Origin: an uncultured Pelagibacteraceae bacterium | GTDB taxonomy: Bacteria > Pseudomonadota > Alphaproteobacteria > Pelagibacterales > Pelagibacteraceae | Assembly: GCA_902606665.1 (NCBI GenBank) | Contig: CACLHE010000002.1 | Coordinates: 1-50,517 of the forward strand | Length of the DNA stretch: 50,517 bases | Direction of reading: 5' to 3' | Shown: positions 8,857 to 18,793 of the stretch, piece after piece | Position numbering within the stretch: position 1 is the stretch's first letter | Layout: each line of letters begins with the position of its first letter | The notes under the pieces: generated by a model | Told to the model about the DNA's origin: nothing | The model's input: only the letters and a program-made list of their open reading frames with translations | Database searches by the model: none | Translations under genes and position numbers: made by a program

Positions 8857-11424
8857 TTATTTTTTTCTCCTTTTCTTGGTTTTATCATATTCTATTCTTT
8901 TTTCAATCAATACTAAAGCATCATTCATTGTTAATTCAGTTGGGTCTTTTTCTTCAGGTATTGTAGCATTGATAGATTTATATTTAATATAAGGACCAAA
9001 CTTTCCTTTCATAACTCTAACAGGTTTCTTATCTTCAGGATGCTCACCCAAATGCTTAATTTCTGATGAAGAAATTCTACCAGGTTTAGCTTCAGCTATC
9101 ATGGTAACAGCTCTATTTAAACCTATAGTAAATATATCCTCAACTGATTCAATTCTTGCAGATTTATTCTCGCATTTTAAATAAGGTCCAAATCTTCCAG
9201 AGTTTAACGTTATATCAATTCCTGTATCCGGATGTTGACCAATAACTTTAGGTAATGAACATAAAAAATTTGCTCTCTGTAAATCAATTGAGTCAATCGA
9301 GATACCTTTTGGAATTGAAACATTTTTAAAATTATTATCTTGTTCTTTTTTTTTCTTATTCTTTTTTGTTTTTTTAATTTCTTCATTAACAGATTCAGGT
9401 ATTTTTTCATATTGAATGTATGGACCAAATCTGCCAACTTTTAGGTACATATCATTACCATTTTCATGTTTTCCAATTAATTTTGGTTCAGCCAATTGTG
9501 ATTGCTGTGCAGCTTTCGCTTTTGACAAAGGCCTCGTAAATTTACATTCTGGATAATTAGAACAACCAATAAAAGCACCTCCACGGAAACTATTTTTTAG
9601 ACTTAATTGTCCATTCGCGCAGAGCTTGCATTTTCTATCAATATTACCGTCATTATCTCTATCAAATATTAAGGAACCCAGACTATCATTCAATAAATCT
9701 AAGACTTCTCTTGTTCTTTTTTCCTTAACTTCAGCGACATTTTGATTAAAGTCTTTCCAAAACATTTCTAGAACTTTAATCCATCCTTCTTTTCCTGAAG
9801 TGATTTCATCTAATTGATTTTCTAATCCAGCTGTAAAATTATAGTCTACATATTTAGAAAATAGTTTTTCTAAAAAAGCTGTTATTAATTTTCCTCTATC
9901 CGTAGGATGAAATCTTTTATTTAAAATTTCAACATAACCCCTGGTAGATATTACAGAAATAATACTTGCGTATGTAGACGGTCTTCCAATACCTAATTCT
10001 TCAAGTTTTTTTACTAAACTTGCTTCCGAATATCTGGGTGGTGGTTGAGTAAAATGTTGTTCATCTACAAGACTCTGAATATCAACAGGGCCAGTTGACA
10101 TTTTAGGTAAAATGCTTTCTCCATCTTCTTTTTTAGGGTCTTTATAAACTTTTAAATACCCATCAAATTTAATTACAGATCCAACAGTTTTTAAAATAGT
10201 TTCTTTGTTATTAGATGTAATAGTAATTGTATTTCTATCAAATTGTGCTGATTGCATTTGAGAGGATAAAGCTCTACTCCAAATTAGATCATAAACTTTA
10301 TATTGCTCTGGACTTAAATATTTTTTTACTTTCTCTGGAGATTTATCAATATCAGTAGGTCGTATAGCTTCGTGAGCTTCCTGAGCATTTTTTGCTTTTT
10401 TACCAGAATAATTAAGAGGGTCTTTAGGAAGATATTCATTTCCATATTCATCTTTAATAAAATTTCTAAAATTAGACACTGCTTCTTCTGATATGTTTGT
10501 TCCATCAGTTCTCATATATGTTATTAAACCTATAGTTTCACCATCAATTTCAATTCCTTGATAAAGTTTTTGAGCAATTTGCATTGTTCTTGAAGCACCC
10601 AATCCTAATCTTCCAGAGGAAACTTGCTGTAGTGTTGATGTAGTGAAAGGACCTGAGGGATTTCTACTTACAATTTTTGACGATATATCGGAAATACTAA
10701 ATTTAATTTTTTTTATACGCTCAGCGGCTGCATTAATGTCCTCTTTATTTTTAAAAGAGAATTTTTCAACTTTGTTACCTTCAAGTTGAGAAATATTGGA
10801 TGTTACTATATTATTGTTCTTGTCTTTAAAGTTCACTTTTAAAGTCCAAAATTCCTTAGGGTTAAATAATTCAATCTCATGTTCTCTTTCAGTAATTAAT
10901 TTCAAAGCAACGGACTGTACACGTCCAGCAGATTTAGATCCTGGTAGCTTAGTCCACAAAATTGGGGAAATATTGAATCCAACTAAATAGTCTAATGCTC
11001 TTCTAGCCATGTAAGCGTCGACTAGGAGAGGCTCAATATCTCTAGGGTTTTCTATACCTTTCATAACAGCTTTTTTTGTAATTTCATTGAAAACAACTCT
11101 TTCTACCTTTTTGTCTTTTAATAATTTTTTTTGATCTAATACTTCTTTGACATGCCAAGCAATAGCCTCACCTTCACGATCAGGGTCAGTTGCTAGAATT
11201 ATTTTACTTGAGTCTGCAGCAGTATCTGTGATTTCTTTTAAATATTTTTTTGAAAAAGAATCTATTTCCCAAAGCATTTGAAAATTATTTTCAGGATCTA
11301 CGGATCCATTTTTTGATGGTAGATCTCGTATATGACCATAACTAGCTAAAACTTTGTAATCTTTACCAAGATATTTATTAATTGTTTTTGCTTTAGCTGG
11401 GCTCTCTACAATTACTAAGTTCAT
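8857..11424 (-). CDS. topA: DNA topoisomerase I
   Basis: Type IA topoisomerase that relaxes negative supercoils. The TOPRIM domain shows LVIVESPAKAKTI and DPDREGEAIAWH (about residue 70). The active-site Tyr is in TYMRTDG (about 310). After the core there is one four-Cys zinc ribbon (CKLC...CSNYPEC), then three C-terminal repeats each ending in a GRFGPYI-type motif. This is the usual alphaproteobacterial layout of about 855 residues. plsY lies 81 bases upstream on the same strand. dprA, often adjacent in alphaproteobacteria, is absent here. Confidence 0.97.
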   Translation of the reverse strand: MNLVIVESPAKAKTINKYLGKDYKVLASYGHIRDLPSKNGSVDPENNFQMLWEIDSFSKKYLKEITDTAADSSKIILATDPDREGEAIAWHVKEVLDQKKLLKDKKVERVVFNEITKKAVMKGIENPRDIEPLLVDAYMARRALDYLVGFNISPILWTKLPGSKSAGRVQSVALKLITEREHEIELFNPKEFWTLKVNFKDKNNNIVTSNISQLEGNKVEKFSFKNKEDINAAAERIKKIKFSISDISSKIVSRNPSGPFTTSTLQQVSSGRLGLGASRTMQIAQKLYQGIEIDGETIGLITYMRTDGTNISEEAVSNFRNFIKDEYGNEYLPKDPLNYSGKKAKNAQEAHEAIRPTDIDKSPEKVKKYLSPEQYKVYDLIWSRALSSQMQSAQFDRNTITITSNNKETILKTVGSVIKFDGYLKVYKDPKKEDGESILPKMSTGPVDIQSLVDEQHFTQPPPRYSEASLVKKLEELGIGRPSTYASIISVISTRGYVEILNKRFHPTDRGKLITAFLEKLFSKYVDYNFTAGLENQLDEITSGKEGWIKVLEMFWKDFNQNVAEVKEKRTREVLDLLNDSLGSLIFDRDNDGNIDRKCKLCANGQLSLKNSFRGGAFIGCSNYPECKFTRPLSKAKAAQQSQLAEPKLIGKHENGNDMYLKVGRFGPYIQYEKIPESVNEEIKKTKKNKKKKEQDNNFKNVSIPKGISIDSIDLQRANFLCSLPKVIGQHPDTGIDITLNSGRFGPYLKCENKSARIESVEDIFTIGLNRAVTMIAEAKPGRISSSEIKHLGEHPEDKKPVRVMKGKFGPYIKYKSINATIPEEKDPTELTMNDALVLIEKRIEYDKTKKRRKK

Positions 11425-11505
11425 TTATAATTCTTTAAGAAACTTTCAAATATAATTTGATTTGTCAATTTAAGGTTTTAAAGTATTAAAAAAGTGGCTT
11501 TATAT

Positions 11506-12117
11506 CTAGATTTTTATTTTCTCTTCAGTATTATTTTTCAGGTTAGAAACATTTTTTCTGTGAGTAAATATTATTAAAATAAAAAAAATAAATAGTATTA
11601 ATATTAAACCTTCACCTAGATCATCTTTAGAATTGATAGATTGTAAAGCAGTTTCCTTTATTAACATGGTAATAAAGATAGTAAGAGATGCAAACATAGA
11701 AGATATTGATGAATATCTAAAAATTAAAGTTACAACTACCCATGTAAAGATAAATAGTAAACCTAATTCTAAAGATAATGCAAATAGTATACCTAAATAT
11801 GTAGCTACTCCTTTTCCACCTTTAAAATTTAACCATGCTGGAAATATGTGACCCAAGAAAGTTATCAAGCATGATAGATAAATTAAATCAGGAAAATATC
11901 TTATAGTGATAATAACAGGCAAATACCCTTTTAAGATATCCAATACTAGTGTCACAGCAGCTAGGAATTTATTGCCTGTTCGAAGTACATTTGTTGCTCC
12001 AATGTTACCAGAACCAATTTTTCGAATATCCTGATTTCTAAATATTTTTGTTAATAGTAATCCAAATGGTATAGAACCACTTATATAAGAAAATAAAAAG
12101 ACTAGAAAAATATCCAT
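11506..12117 (-). CDS. plsY: Acyl-phosphate:glycerol-3-phosphate acyltransferase PlsY
   Basis: Inner-membrane enzyme that acylates glycerol-3-phosphate using acyl-phosphate made by PlsX (also in this window at 47.6 kb). The three family motifs are visible: SGSIPFGLL, KIGSGNIGATNVLRTG, and GHIFPAWLNFKGGKGVATYLG. About five to seven hydrophobic segments span its 203 residues, with a charged C-terminal tail. It lies 6 bases downstream of the dihydroorotase-like gene, so it belongs to the pyrB operon transcript. Confidence 0.95.
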   Translation of the reverse strand: MDIFLVFLFSYISGSIPFGLLLTKIFRNQDIRKIGSGNIGATNVLRTGNKFLAAVTLVLDILKGYLPVIITIRYFPDLIYLSCLITFLGHIFPAWLNFKGGKGVATYLGILFALSLELGLLFIFTWVVVTLIFRYSSISSMFASLTIFITMLIKETALQSINSKDDLGEGLILILFIFFILIIFTHRKNVSNLKNNTEEKIKI

Positions 12118-12123
12118 TAATTT

Positions 12124-13416
12124 TTAAACTCTCTCGTATGATAGCTCACCTTTTACGAATGTTTTTAATACCTGACCTTGTAATTTTCTATTTTCAACAG
12201 GAGTGTTTTTAGATTTCGATTTTAACTTATTTTTATCAACCACCCACGCTTTATTTATATCAAATACGCATAAATCGGCATCACTTCCTTTGTCAAATGA
12301 CCCTTTGTTTATTCCAAGTATTTTTGCAGGATTGGATGTAATTGATGCAATTAATTTTTTGAGTTTAACAGATTTATTGTGAAAAAGCTCAAGACATAAT
12401 GGCAACAATGTCTCTACCCCAGTTGCTCCAGTAGCTGCCTGTGCAAATGTTAATCTTTTTGATTCCTCATCTTGTGGTTTGTGATCAGATACTATTACAT
12501 CGACTGTGCCATCATTAACAGATTCAACAAGTGCAAGTCTGTCATTCTCTGTTCTGAGTGGAGGAGATAATTTTAAAAAAGTTTTAAAATCACCAATGTC
12601 GTTTTCATTAAGAGATAAATTGTTAATAGAAACTCCTGCTGTAAAGATTTTTCCATCTTTTTTTGCTTTTTTTATCACCGAGATTGTTTTTGCTGATGAG
12701 ATTTGAGAAATGTGATATCTGCAGTAATATTCTTCTAAAAAAGATAAATCTCTCTCAACTATTATTTTTTCAGCAAGAAATGGTATTCCTTTTAGGCCAA
12801 GTCTTGTTGATATTTCACCTTCATTAATCAACCCATTCTTTGATAGTATGTTATCTTCCGCATGTTGCATAATTAAAGTTTGCGATTGACTTGCCAAGTT
12901 CATAATTCTTGACATAACTTCAGGATCTTGAATAGTTTTAGTTCCATCTGTAAAAGCTATGATACCTTTTCTTTTTAGAAGACCAAATTCAGTCATTTGT
13001 TTACCTTCAGCATTTTTTGTTAATGTAGCGGCAGGAAAAATATTAATTTTTGATTTGTCTCTTCCTCTTCTTTTCAAAAAGTCTACCATTGAAACATTAT
13101 CTATTACTGGAGATGTATTTGGCATAGACACAACAGATGTTACTCCACCAGATAAAGCAGCGTCACTAAGTGTTCTGAAATTTTCTTTATATTCGTATCC
13201 AGGCTCTCCAACAAAAACTCTCATATCGACTATTCCTGGTATTAATACTTGTTTTTTTAAGTCAATTTTTTCAGCTCCTGAAGGTAAATTTCCATTAGCA
13301 ACTTTTTTTCCCGCAGCCTTTATTTGACCTTTAGAATCGACAATTAATCCACCAAACTCATCCATATTATTCTTTGGATCAATTAGTCTTGCGTTAATTA
13401 AATATTTTTCTTTCAT
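12124..13416 (-). CDS. Dihydroorotase-like protein, probably non-catalytic (PyrC'/PyrX type)
   Basis: A class I dihydroorotase fold of 430 residues directly downstream of pyrB, overlapping it by one base (TAATG). The motif that normally reads DxHxHxREPG is here DMRVFVGEPG (residues 64-73), so both metal-binding His are lost. A third His also appears lost, with ISQIS where HVS is usual. HAED and SDHKP remain. In other bacteria such as Pseudomonas, a similar inactive dihydroorotase-like subunit (PyrC') is needed to assemble active aspartate carbamoyltransferase; I infer the same role. A catalytic dihydroorotase should be encoded elsewhere. Databases often label these simply pyrC. Confidence 0.85.
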   Translation of the reverse strand: MKEKYLINARLIDPKNNMDEFGGLIVDSKGQIKAAGKKVANGNLPSGAEKIDLKKQVLIPGIVDMRVFVGEPGYEYKENFRTLSDAALSGGVTSVVSMPNTSPVIDNVSMVDFLKRRGRDKSKINIFPAATLTKNAEGKQMTEFGLLKRKGIIAFTDGTKTIQDPEVMSRIMNLASQSQTLIMQHAEDNILSKNGLINEGEISTRLGLKGIPFLAEKIIVERDLSFLEEYYCRYHISQISSAKTISVIKKAKKDGKIFTAGVSINNLSLNENDIGDFKTFLKLSPPLRTENDRLALVESVNDGTVDVIVSDHKPQDEESKRLTFAQAATGATGVETLLPLCLELFHNKSVKLKKLIASITSNPAKILGINKGSFDKGSDADLCVFDINKAWVVDKNKLKSKSKNTPVENRKLQGQVLKTFVKGELSYERV

Positions 13417-14366
13417 TAAGTTTTTTTACAAAAAATTTTTAAACATGCCATTCTGATAGCAACACCAAACTCAACCTGCTCTCTGATTACGCTTCTATTG
13501 ATGTCATCTGCCAAATTTGTATCAATCTCAACTCCTCTATTCATAGGACCTGGGTGCATAATAAGAGCATTTTTTTTTGCTAATTTTAATTTATCTGGGG
13601 TTAAACCAAAAAATTCATAGTATTCTCTAGCCGACGCTAGGAAAGATCCATGCATCCTTTCGTTTTGCAATCTTAACATCATAACTATATCGCAACCATC
13701 CAAACCTTTTTTCATATCAGTAAAAGCTTTAACACCAAGTCGTTCTATAGAATGAGGTAATAGTGTTTTGGGTGCAACTACATTAACTTCAGCACCTAGC
13801 ATATTCATCAAATAGATGTTTGATCTTGCTACACGTGAATGCAGAATATCTCCACAAATTGCTATTTTTAATCCTTCAACTTTACCTCTTCTATTTATTA
13901 TTGTTAAAGCATCTAACAATGCTTGAGTAGGATGTTCGCGTCTACCATCGCCTGCATTTATTACAGCGCAATTAACTTTTTGAGATAGTAGGTTTGGAGC
14001 GCCAGAATCTGGATGCCTAATTACAATTATATCAGGATGCATTGCATTTAATGTCATGGCGGTATCAATTAGAGTTTCTCCTTTTTTAATTGCAGAGTTA
14101 ACTATATTCATAGACATAACGTCAGCACCAAGTCTTTTTCCAGCAAGTTCAAATGAACTTTGTGTTCTTGTTGAAGGTTCAAAAAATAGGTTGATTTGAG
14201 TTTTTCCTCTTAAGATGTCCATTTTTTTTGATGAACTCTTATTCAAAGTTATAAATGTTTTTGCTTGTTTTAGTATTTCAGCAACTTGAGAAAAAGAGAT
14301 ATCTTGAATACCTAAGAGGTGATTTTGAATAAATTTAACAGCTTTAAGTTTTTTAATTACAGCCAT
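13416..14366 (-). CDS. pyrB: Aspartate carbamoyltransferase catalytic subunit
   Basis: Condenses carbamoyl phosphate and aspartate, the committed step of pyrimidine synthesis. The carbamoyl-phosphate loop [21 protein letters not shown] is intact, as are [25 protein letters not shown] and [14 protein letters not shown] place the start at the ATG at 14366 ([10 protein letters not shown]); the track's earlier start at 14375 is a TTG. That gives 316 residues, normal for the family. No regulatory pyrI is present. The dihydroorotase-like gene overlaps the stop by one base, consistent with a tight PyrB-PyrC' complex. Confidence 0.95.
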   Translation of the reverse strand: MAVIKKLKAVKFIQNHLLGIQDISFSQVAEILKQAKTFITLNKSSSKKMDILRGKTQINLFFEPSTRTQSSFELAGKRLGADVMSMNIVNSAIKKGETLIDTAMTLNAMHPDIIVIRHPDSGAPNLLSQKVNCAVINAGDGRREHPTQALLDALTIINRRGKVEGLKIAICGDILHSRVARSNIYLMNMLGAEVNVVAPKTLLPHSIERLGVKAFTDMKKGLDGCDIVMMLRLQNERMHGSFLASAREYYEFFGLTPDKLKLAKKNALIMHPGPMNRGVEIDTNLADDINRSVIREQVEFGVAIRMACLKIFCKKT

Positions 14367-14414
14367 TAAAATCAACTCTATAACCCTTTACGGGTGGCTA
14401 TGCAAGTATTTTAA

Positions 14415-14885
14415 TTAATTTGACAGATAATCAATAGCACCCTGCAGGATAAAAGCTGCTGCATTTTTATCTAGTTTATTGATTCTATCAGACACATTTG
14501 TCCCTAATTCTTTGGTTATTTTAAAACTTCCTTCGCTAGAAAGCCTTTCATCCCACATAGTGATAGGAACAGTAACAATTGTTGATAATTGTTTTGCAAA
14601 GGTATTGGCAGCATGTGAAGATTTTCCAACTGTCCCATCCATATTAATTGGATTTCCTACAACGATCCCTTTTATATTATTTTCTTTAATAATCTCGTTA
14701 ATTTCTTCTATTAATGTTTTAAGTCTGCTCTTTTTAATAATTTTGAGCGGAGTAGCAACTTTTTTATTTTCGTCACATATTGCGAATCCTATATTCTTAT
14801 TACCAGGGTCTATTCCTAACAATCTCGAATTATTTCCGATATTTGTTTTAAATTCATCATTACTGAGTATATTGTATGTTTTCAT
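14415..14885 (-). CDS. ruvX: Putative pre-16S rRNA nuclease / Holliday junction resolvase-like RuvX
   Basis: YqgF-family RNase H-fold nuclease implicated in maturing the 16S rRNA 5' end. Motifs: LLGIDPGNKNIGFA, GIVVGNPINMDG, MWDERLSS and DKNAAAFILQGAIDYL, supplying the acidic catalytic residues. The track ORF runs 120 codons further upstream, but that part overlaps gatC on the other strand and matches nothing; the ATG at 14885 (MKTYNILS) gives 156 residues, the family length. It diverges from gatC with a 40-base gap. Confidence 0.92.
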   Translation of the reverse strand: MKTYNILSNDEFKTNIGNNSRLLGIDPGNKNIGFAICDENKKVATPLKIIKKSRLKTLIEEINEIIKENNIKGIVVGNPINMDGTVGKSSHAANTFAKQLSTIVTVPITMWDERLSSEGSFKITKELGTNVSDRINKLDKNAAAFILQGAIDYLSN

Positions 14886-14925
14886 CTTAAATGCTATTTT
14901 CCTACTTATTTGCCAATAATCACAA

Positions 14926-15213
14926 ATGTCAATAGATAAAGATACAGTAAAGCATATATCAAAATTAGCTAGAATTTCTTTGGATGAAAAGAAAGCGGAC
15001 ACTTTATCTAAAGATTTAACATCAATAATTACTTTTATTGAAAAACTAAATAGCCTGAATACTGATAAAGTTGATCCTTTGACATCTATAATTAATGCTT
15101 CGCTTAAGTCGAGAAAAGACGAAGTTAAAGATGGAAAAATAAGAGACCAAATACTTAAAAATTCCCCAGAAAAAAATGACGAATTTTTTGTTGTACCTAA
15201 GGTGATAGAATAA
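14926..15213 (+). CDS. gatC: Aspartyl/glutamyl-tRNA amidotransferase subunit C
   Basis: The small subunit that wraps around GatA and stabilises the GatCAB complex. Recognised by [17 protein letters not shown], the long central helix, and VDPLTSI near the middle, plus the typical acidic C-terminal half ending in FFVVPKVIE. It is 95 residues, the expected length. gatA follows one base after its stop, giving the classic gatC-gatA-gatB order. Confidence 0.93.
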   Translation: MSIDKDTVKHISKLARISLDEKKADTLSKDLTSIITFIEKLNSLNTDKVDPLTSIINASLKSRKDEVKDGKIRDQILKNSPEKNDEFFVVPKVIE

Positions 15214-15214
15214 A

Positions 15215-16669
15215 ATGTCAAACATTTCTGAGTTATCTTTAACAAAAATAATTAATGGCATTAAAAAGAAAGAATTTACTTCTGAGGAAGTTACTAAATC
15301 ATTTATTGATCAATCTAAAAAATCAAAAAAATTAAATACATACATCACTGAGTGTTTCGAAGAAGCTATTAAATCTGCAAAAAATTTTGATAAAAATAAA
15401 AATTATAAAGGTTTATTATCAGGCGTTCCTATAGCTGTAAAAGATTTGTTTTGTACTAAAAATGTTAGAACTACTGCTGGAAGCAAAATTTTACATAATT
15501 TTATCCCAACTTACGAATCAACAGTTACAAATAATTTGTGGTCACAAGGTGCATTTTTGCTGGGCAAATTAAATTGTGATGAATTTGCTATGGGATCTTC
15601 TAATGAAACTAGTTTCTTTGGTAATGTAATTAATCCATATGGAGAAAAATTAGTTCCAGGTGGATCTTCAGGAGGATCTGCATCTGCTTTGGCTGCTGGA
15701 CTCACTCCAGCTACTATTGGTACAGACACGGGTGGATCAATTAGGCAACCAGCTTCATTTACTGGTACAGTAGGATTAAAACCAACTTACGGAAGATGTT
15801 CAAGATGGGGTATAGTAGCTTTCGCCTCATCTTTAGATCAGGCTGGGCCGATGACACGAAATGTTGAAGATTGTGCTTTGCTTTTTCAAGCTATGTCAGG
15901 TTATGATTCTAAAGATTCAACATCTGTAGACACAAAAGTTGATAATTATTCTTCTAAGTTAACAGATAAAGTTAAAGGATTAAAAATAGGTATACCCAAA
16001 GAATATAAAGTTGATGGCATGCCGAAAGAAATTGATGATCTATGGAAAAAGGGAATAGAATATTTAAAAGATGCTGGTGCGATCGTAAAAAATATTTCTT
16101 TACCACATACCATGTATGCTCTTCCAGCATATTATATAGTCGCACCTGCAGAAGCATCTTCAAACTTAGCAAGATATGACGGAGTCAAATACGGTCACAG
16201 AGCCAAAGGTAAAAATTTAATTGAAATGTACGAAAATACTAGATCAGAAGGATTTGGTGATGAGGTTAAAAGAAGAATTTTAATTGGAACTTACGTTTTA
16301 TCCTCTGGTTATTATGATGCTTATTATTTAAAAGCACAAAAAGTCAGACAACTTATAAAAAATGATTTTGATAAAGCTTTTCACGATGTTGACGCAATAT
16401 TAACTCCCTCAACACCCAGTTCAGCGTTTAAAATAGGCGATAAGACTAACGATCCAGTATCTATGTATTTAAATGATATTTTTACAGTACCGGTAAATTT
16501 GTCTGGTTTACCAGCAATATCAGTTCCAGCTGGTTATGATAAAAATAATTTGCCTTTAGGTTTACAATTAATTGGAAAAGCATTTGATGAACAGACAATT
16601 TTAAATTTATCACTCGCAATAGAAAAAAGGGCTGATTTTAATAAAAATTTCAAAGTTTGGTGGATCTAA
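15215..16669 (+). CDS. gatA: Glutamyl-tRNA(Gln)/aspartyl-tRNA(Asn) amidotransferase subunit A
   Basis: The amidase subunit that hydrolyses glutamine to provide ammonia for converting Glu-tRNA(Gln) or Asp-tRNA(Asn). The amidase-signature Ser-cisSer-Lys triad is intact: Lys76 in [17 protein letters not shown], and [14 protein letters not shown]. The 484-residue length is typical. The stop overlaps the gatB start as TAATG, a coupling arrangement that keeps the subunits balanced. The presence of GatCAB implies Gln-tRNA (and possibly Asn-tRNA) is made by the indirect route. Confidence 0.97.
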   Translation: MSNISELSLTKIINGIKKKEFTSEEVTKSFIDQSKKSKKLNTYITECFEEAIKSAKNFDKNKNYKGLLSGVPIAVKDLFCTKNVRTTAGSKILHNFIPTYESTVTNNLWSQGAFLLGKLNCDEFAMGSSNETSFFGNVINPYGEKLVPGGSSGGSASALAAGLTPATIGTDTGGSIRQPASFTGTVGLKPTYGRCSRWGIVAFASSLDQAGPMTRNVEDCALLFQAMSGYDSKDSTSVDTKVDNYSSKLTDKVKGLKIGIPKEYKVDGMPKEIDDLWKKGIEYLKDAGAIVKNISLPHTMYALPAYYIVAPAEASSNLARYDGVKYGHRAKGKNLIEMYENTRSEGFGDEVKRRILIGTYVLSSGYYDAYYLKAQKVRQLIKNDFDKAFHDVDAILTPSTPSSAFKIGDKTNDPVSMYLNDIFTVPVNLSGLPAISVPAGYDKNNLPLGLQLIGKAFDEQTILNLSLAIEKRADFNKNFKVWWI

Positions 16670-18135
16670 TGACAGAAATAAAATTTGATTATTTTATAAA
16701 TGGTGAAAAGGAAAAATGGGAAGTCATAATAGGTTTAGAAGTTCATGCTCAAGTTTTATCAAAATCTAAACTTTTTTCTTCATCACCTACAAAATTTGGA
16801 GCCGAGCCTAATACTCAAGTAAGTCTAGTAGATTCAGCTTTTCCTGGTATGCTTCCGGTTATAAATCAATTTTGCGTGGAGCAAAGTATAAAAACAGGAT
16901 TAGGTTTAAATGCTAAAATAAATTTGAATTCAGTTTTTGATAGAAAAAATTACTTTTATGCTGATCTACCGCAAGGATATCAAATATCACAGTATAAAAA
17001 TCCAATAGTAGGTGAGGGTGAGGTTGTTCTTGACATGCCCTACGGGACTAAAAAAGTTGGTATTGAAAGACTTCATTTAGAACAAGATGCAGGAAAAAGT
17101 ATTCATGACATGGATCCTGATAATTCTCTTGTAGATCTTAATAGATCTGGAATAGCATTAATGGAAATAGTAAGTAAACCGGATTTAAGATCTCCTGAAG
17201 AGGTAAATTCGTATATTAAAAAGTTACGATCAATAATGAGATATATAGGCACCTGTGATGGAAATATGCAAGAGGGTTCTCTTAGAGCTGATGTTAATGT
17301 TTCAGTTAGAAAGGTAGGAGATAAAAAATTTGGAACAAGGTGTGAAATTAAAAATGTAAATTCAATTAAATTTATGCAAATGGCTATTGAACACGAGGCA
17401 AGAAGACAGGTTGAACTGCTTGAGTCAGGCAAGAAAATAGATCAAGAAACAAGGTTATTTGACACAAAAAAAAACGTTACAAGATCCATGAGATCGAAAG
17501 AGGATGCTCATGATTATAGATATTTTCCAGATCCTGATTTATTACCATTACATTTAGACATAAATTTAATAGATAAATTAAAAAAAGAACTTCCAGAACT
17601 ACCAGATCAAAAAAAAGAAAGATTTATAAAGGAACACAATTTGTCTTCCTACGAAGCAAATATATTAGTTTCGGAAAAAGAGATTTCAGAATATTATGAA
17701 GAGGTTGTTAAAAAATGTGATAAAAAATTAGCAACTAATTGGATTATAGTTGAATTGTTTGCTGTATTAAATAAAAAGAATTTATCCATTTCACAATCAC
17801 CTGTAAGTGCAAAAAACTTATCAGCATTAATTAAAATGATTTCATCAGGAAAAATTTCTGGAAAAATTGCAAAAGGTGTTTTTGAAAAAATGCAAATTGA
17901 TGATAAAGACCCAATTCAAATTGTAGAGAAAGAAGGTTTAACACAACAAAGCGATCCTAAAGAATTGGAAAAAATAGTTGTTAAGGTGCTTTCCAAAAAT
18001 AAGGATAAAGTAACTCAATATAAATCTGGAAAAGAGAAACTTTTTGGATATTTTGTTGGTGAAGTAATGAAACTATCTAAAGGAAAAGCCAACCCCCAAC
18101 TCATTAATCAAATTCTTAAAAATAAGTTAAAATGA
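16669..18135 (+). CDS. gatB: Glutamyl-tRNA(Gln)/aspartyl-tRNA(Asn) amidotransferase subunit B
   Basis: The kinase/tRNA-binding subunit that phosphorylates the misacylated amino acid and transfers ammonia to it. Signatures: [60 protein letters not shown] and [13 protein letters not shown]. The C-terminal YqeY-like tail domain is present. The ATG at 16669 overlaps the gatA stop and is preferred over the track's start 12 bases upstream, giving 488 residues. Confidence 0.97.
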   Translation: MTEIKFDYFINGEKEKWEVIIGLEVHAQVLSKSKLFSSSPTKFGAEPNTQVSLVDSAFPGMLPVINQFCVEQSIKTGLGLNAKINLNSVFDRKNYFYADLPQGYQISQYKNPIVGEGEVVLDMPYGTKKVGIERLHLEQDAGKSIHDMDPDNSLVDLNRSGIALMEIVSKPDLRSPEEVNSYIKKLRSIMRYIGTCDGNMQEGSLRADVNVSVRKVGDKKFGTRCEIKNVNSIKFMQMAIEHEARRQVELLESGKKIDQETRLFDTKKNVTRSMRSKEDAHDYRYFPDPDLLPLHLDINLIDKLKKELPELPDQKKERFIKEHNLSSYEANILVSEKEISEYYEEVVKKCDKKLATNWIIVELFAVLNKKNLSISQSPVSAKNLSALIKMISSGKISGKIAKGVFEKMQIDDKDPIQIVEKEGLTQQSDPKELEKIVVKVLSKNKDKVTQYKSGKEKLFGYFVGEVMKLSKGKANPQLINQILKNKLK

Positions 18136-18136
18136 G

Positions 18137-18793
18137 ATGTTGAAAAATATCGAAGTTACAGAAGATCTTCTAGACTATATATATAATCACACTAAACCTT
18201 TGCATGATGTACAAAAGGATATTTTGGAACATAATAAAAAGTTAGGTGATTTACAAAGAATGCAAATTGCAGAAACACAAGCTCACTTCCTTCAACTAAT
18301 AATTAAAATACAAAATGTAAAAAATTGTTTAGAAATAGGAACTTTTACAGGTTTTAGTGCCCTTACTATGGCTTTGGCTTTACCAGATGATGGAAAATTA
18401 ACCACCTTAGATCATGATGAAAAAATTTGCAAAATTGCTAAAGATTTTTTCAAAAAGGCTAATTTAGAAACAAAGATTAAAGCTGTTATAGGTCCAGCTT
18501 TAGATTCTCTTAGAAAAATTTCACAAGAAGAAAAAAAATTTGATCTTATTTTTATTGATGCTGATAAAGGAAATTATATTAATTACTATAAAAAATGCAT
18601 CGATCTAGTTAATACAGGAGCACTTATAATATTCGATAATGTTCTATGGCATGGGGATGTTCACAAAAAAACAATTAATAATAAACAAACAAAAACTATG
18701 CGAGATTTTAATGAATTTATTAAAAATGATAATCGTATAGAGAATTTTATTTTACCAATTGGTGATGGTCTTACAGTTTGTAGAAAGTTGTAA
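18137..18793 (+). CDS. Class I SAM-dependent O-methyltransferase (TrmR-like candidate)
   Basis: A 218-residue methyltransferase of the caffeoyl-CoA OMT-like family (COG4122). The SAM-binding motif LEIGTFTGFSAL is at 65-76. IFIDADKGNYINYY (about 138-151) and FDNVLWHGDV (about 166-175) hold the Asp/Asn residues that bind a divalent metal. The family includes TrmR of Bacillus subtilis, which methylates 5-hydroxyuridine in tRNA to 5-methoxyuridine. The next gene is trhO, which makes 5-hydroxyuridine, overlapping by one base. I therefore infer a TrmR role, but the family also acts on small phenolics, so function is not proven by sequence alone. Confidence 0.85.
   Translation: MLKNIEVTEDLLDYIYNHTKPLHDVQKDILEHNKKLGDLQRMQIAETQAHFLQLIIKIQNVKNCLEIGTFTGFSALTMALALPDDGKLTTLDHDEKICKIAKDFFKKANLETKIKAVIGPALDSLRKISQEEKKFDLIFIDADKGNYINYYKKCIDLVNTGALIIFDNVLWHGDVHKKTINNKQTKTMRDFNEFIKNDNRIENFILPIGDGLTVCRKL

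Noticed and set aside
8681-8992. 103-codon plus-strand ORF opposite the small exported gene and topA
   Set aside because: It spans the boundary of two good minus-strand genes and has no family resemblance.
12959-13327. 122-codon plus-strand ORF opposite the dihydroorotase-like gene
   Set aside because: Shadow ORF; the minus-strand frame is a clear conserved family.
14479-14919. 146-codon plus-strand ORF opposite ruvX
   Set aside because: It is the antisense shadow of ruvX; hydrophobic runs arise from the reverse complement of an AT-rich gene.
14886-15245. N-terminal 120-codon extension of the ruvX ORF
   Set aside because: It overlaps gatC and the start of gatA on the opposite strand, does not resemble RuvX, and the ATG at 14885 gives the normal family length.
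17103-17432. 109-codon minus-strand ORF inside gatB
   Set aside because: Shadow of gatB, no recognisable family features.
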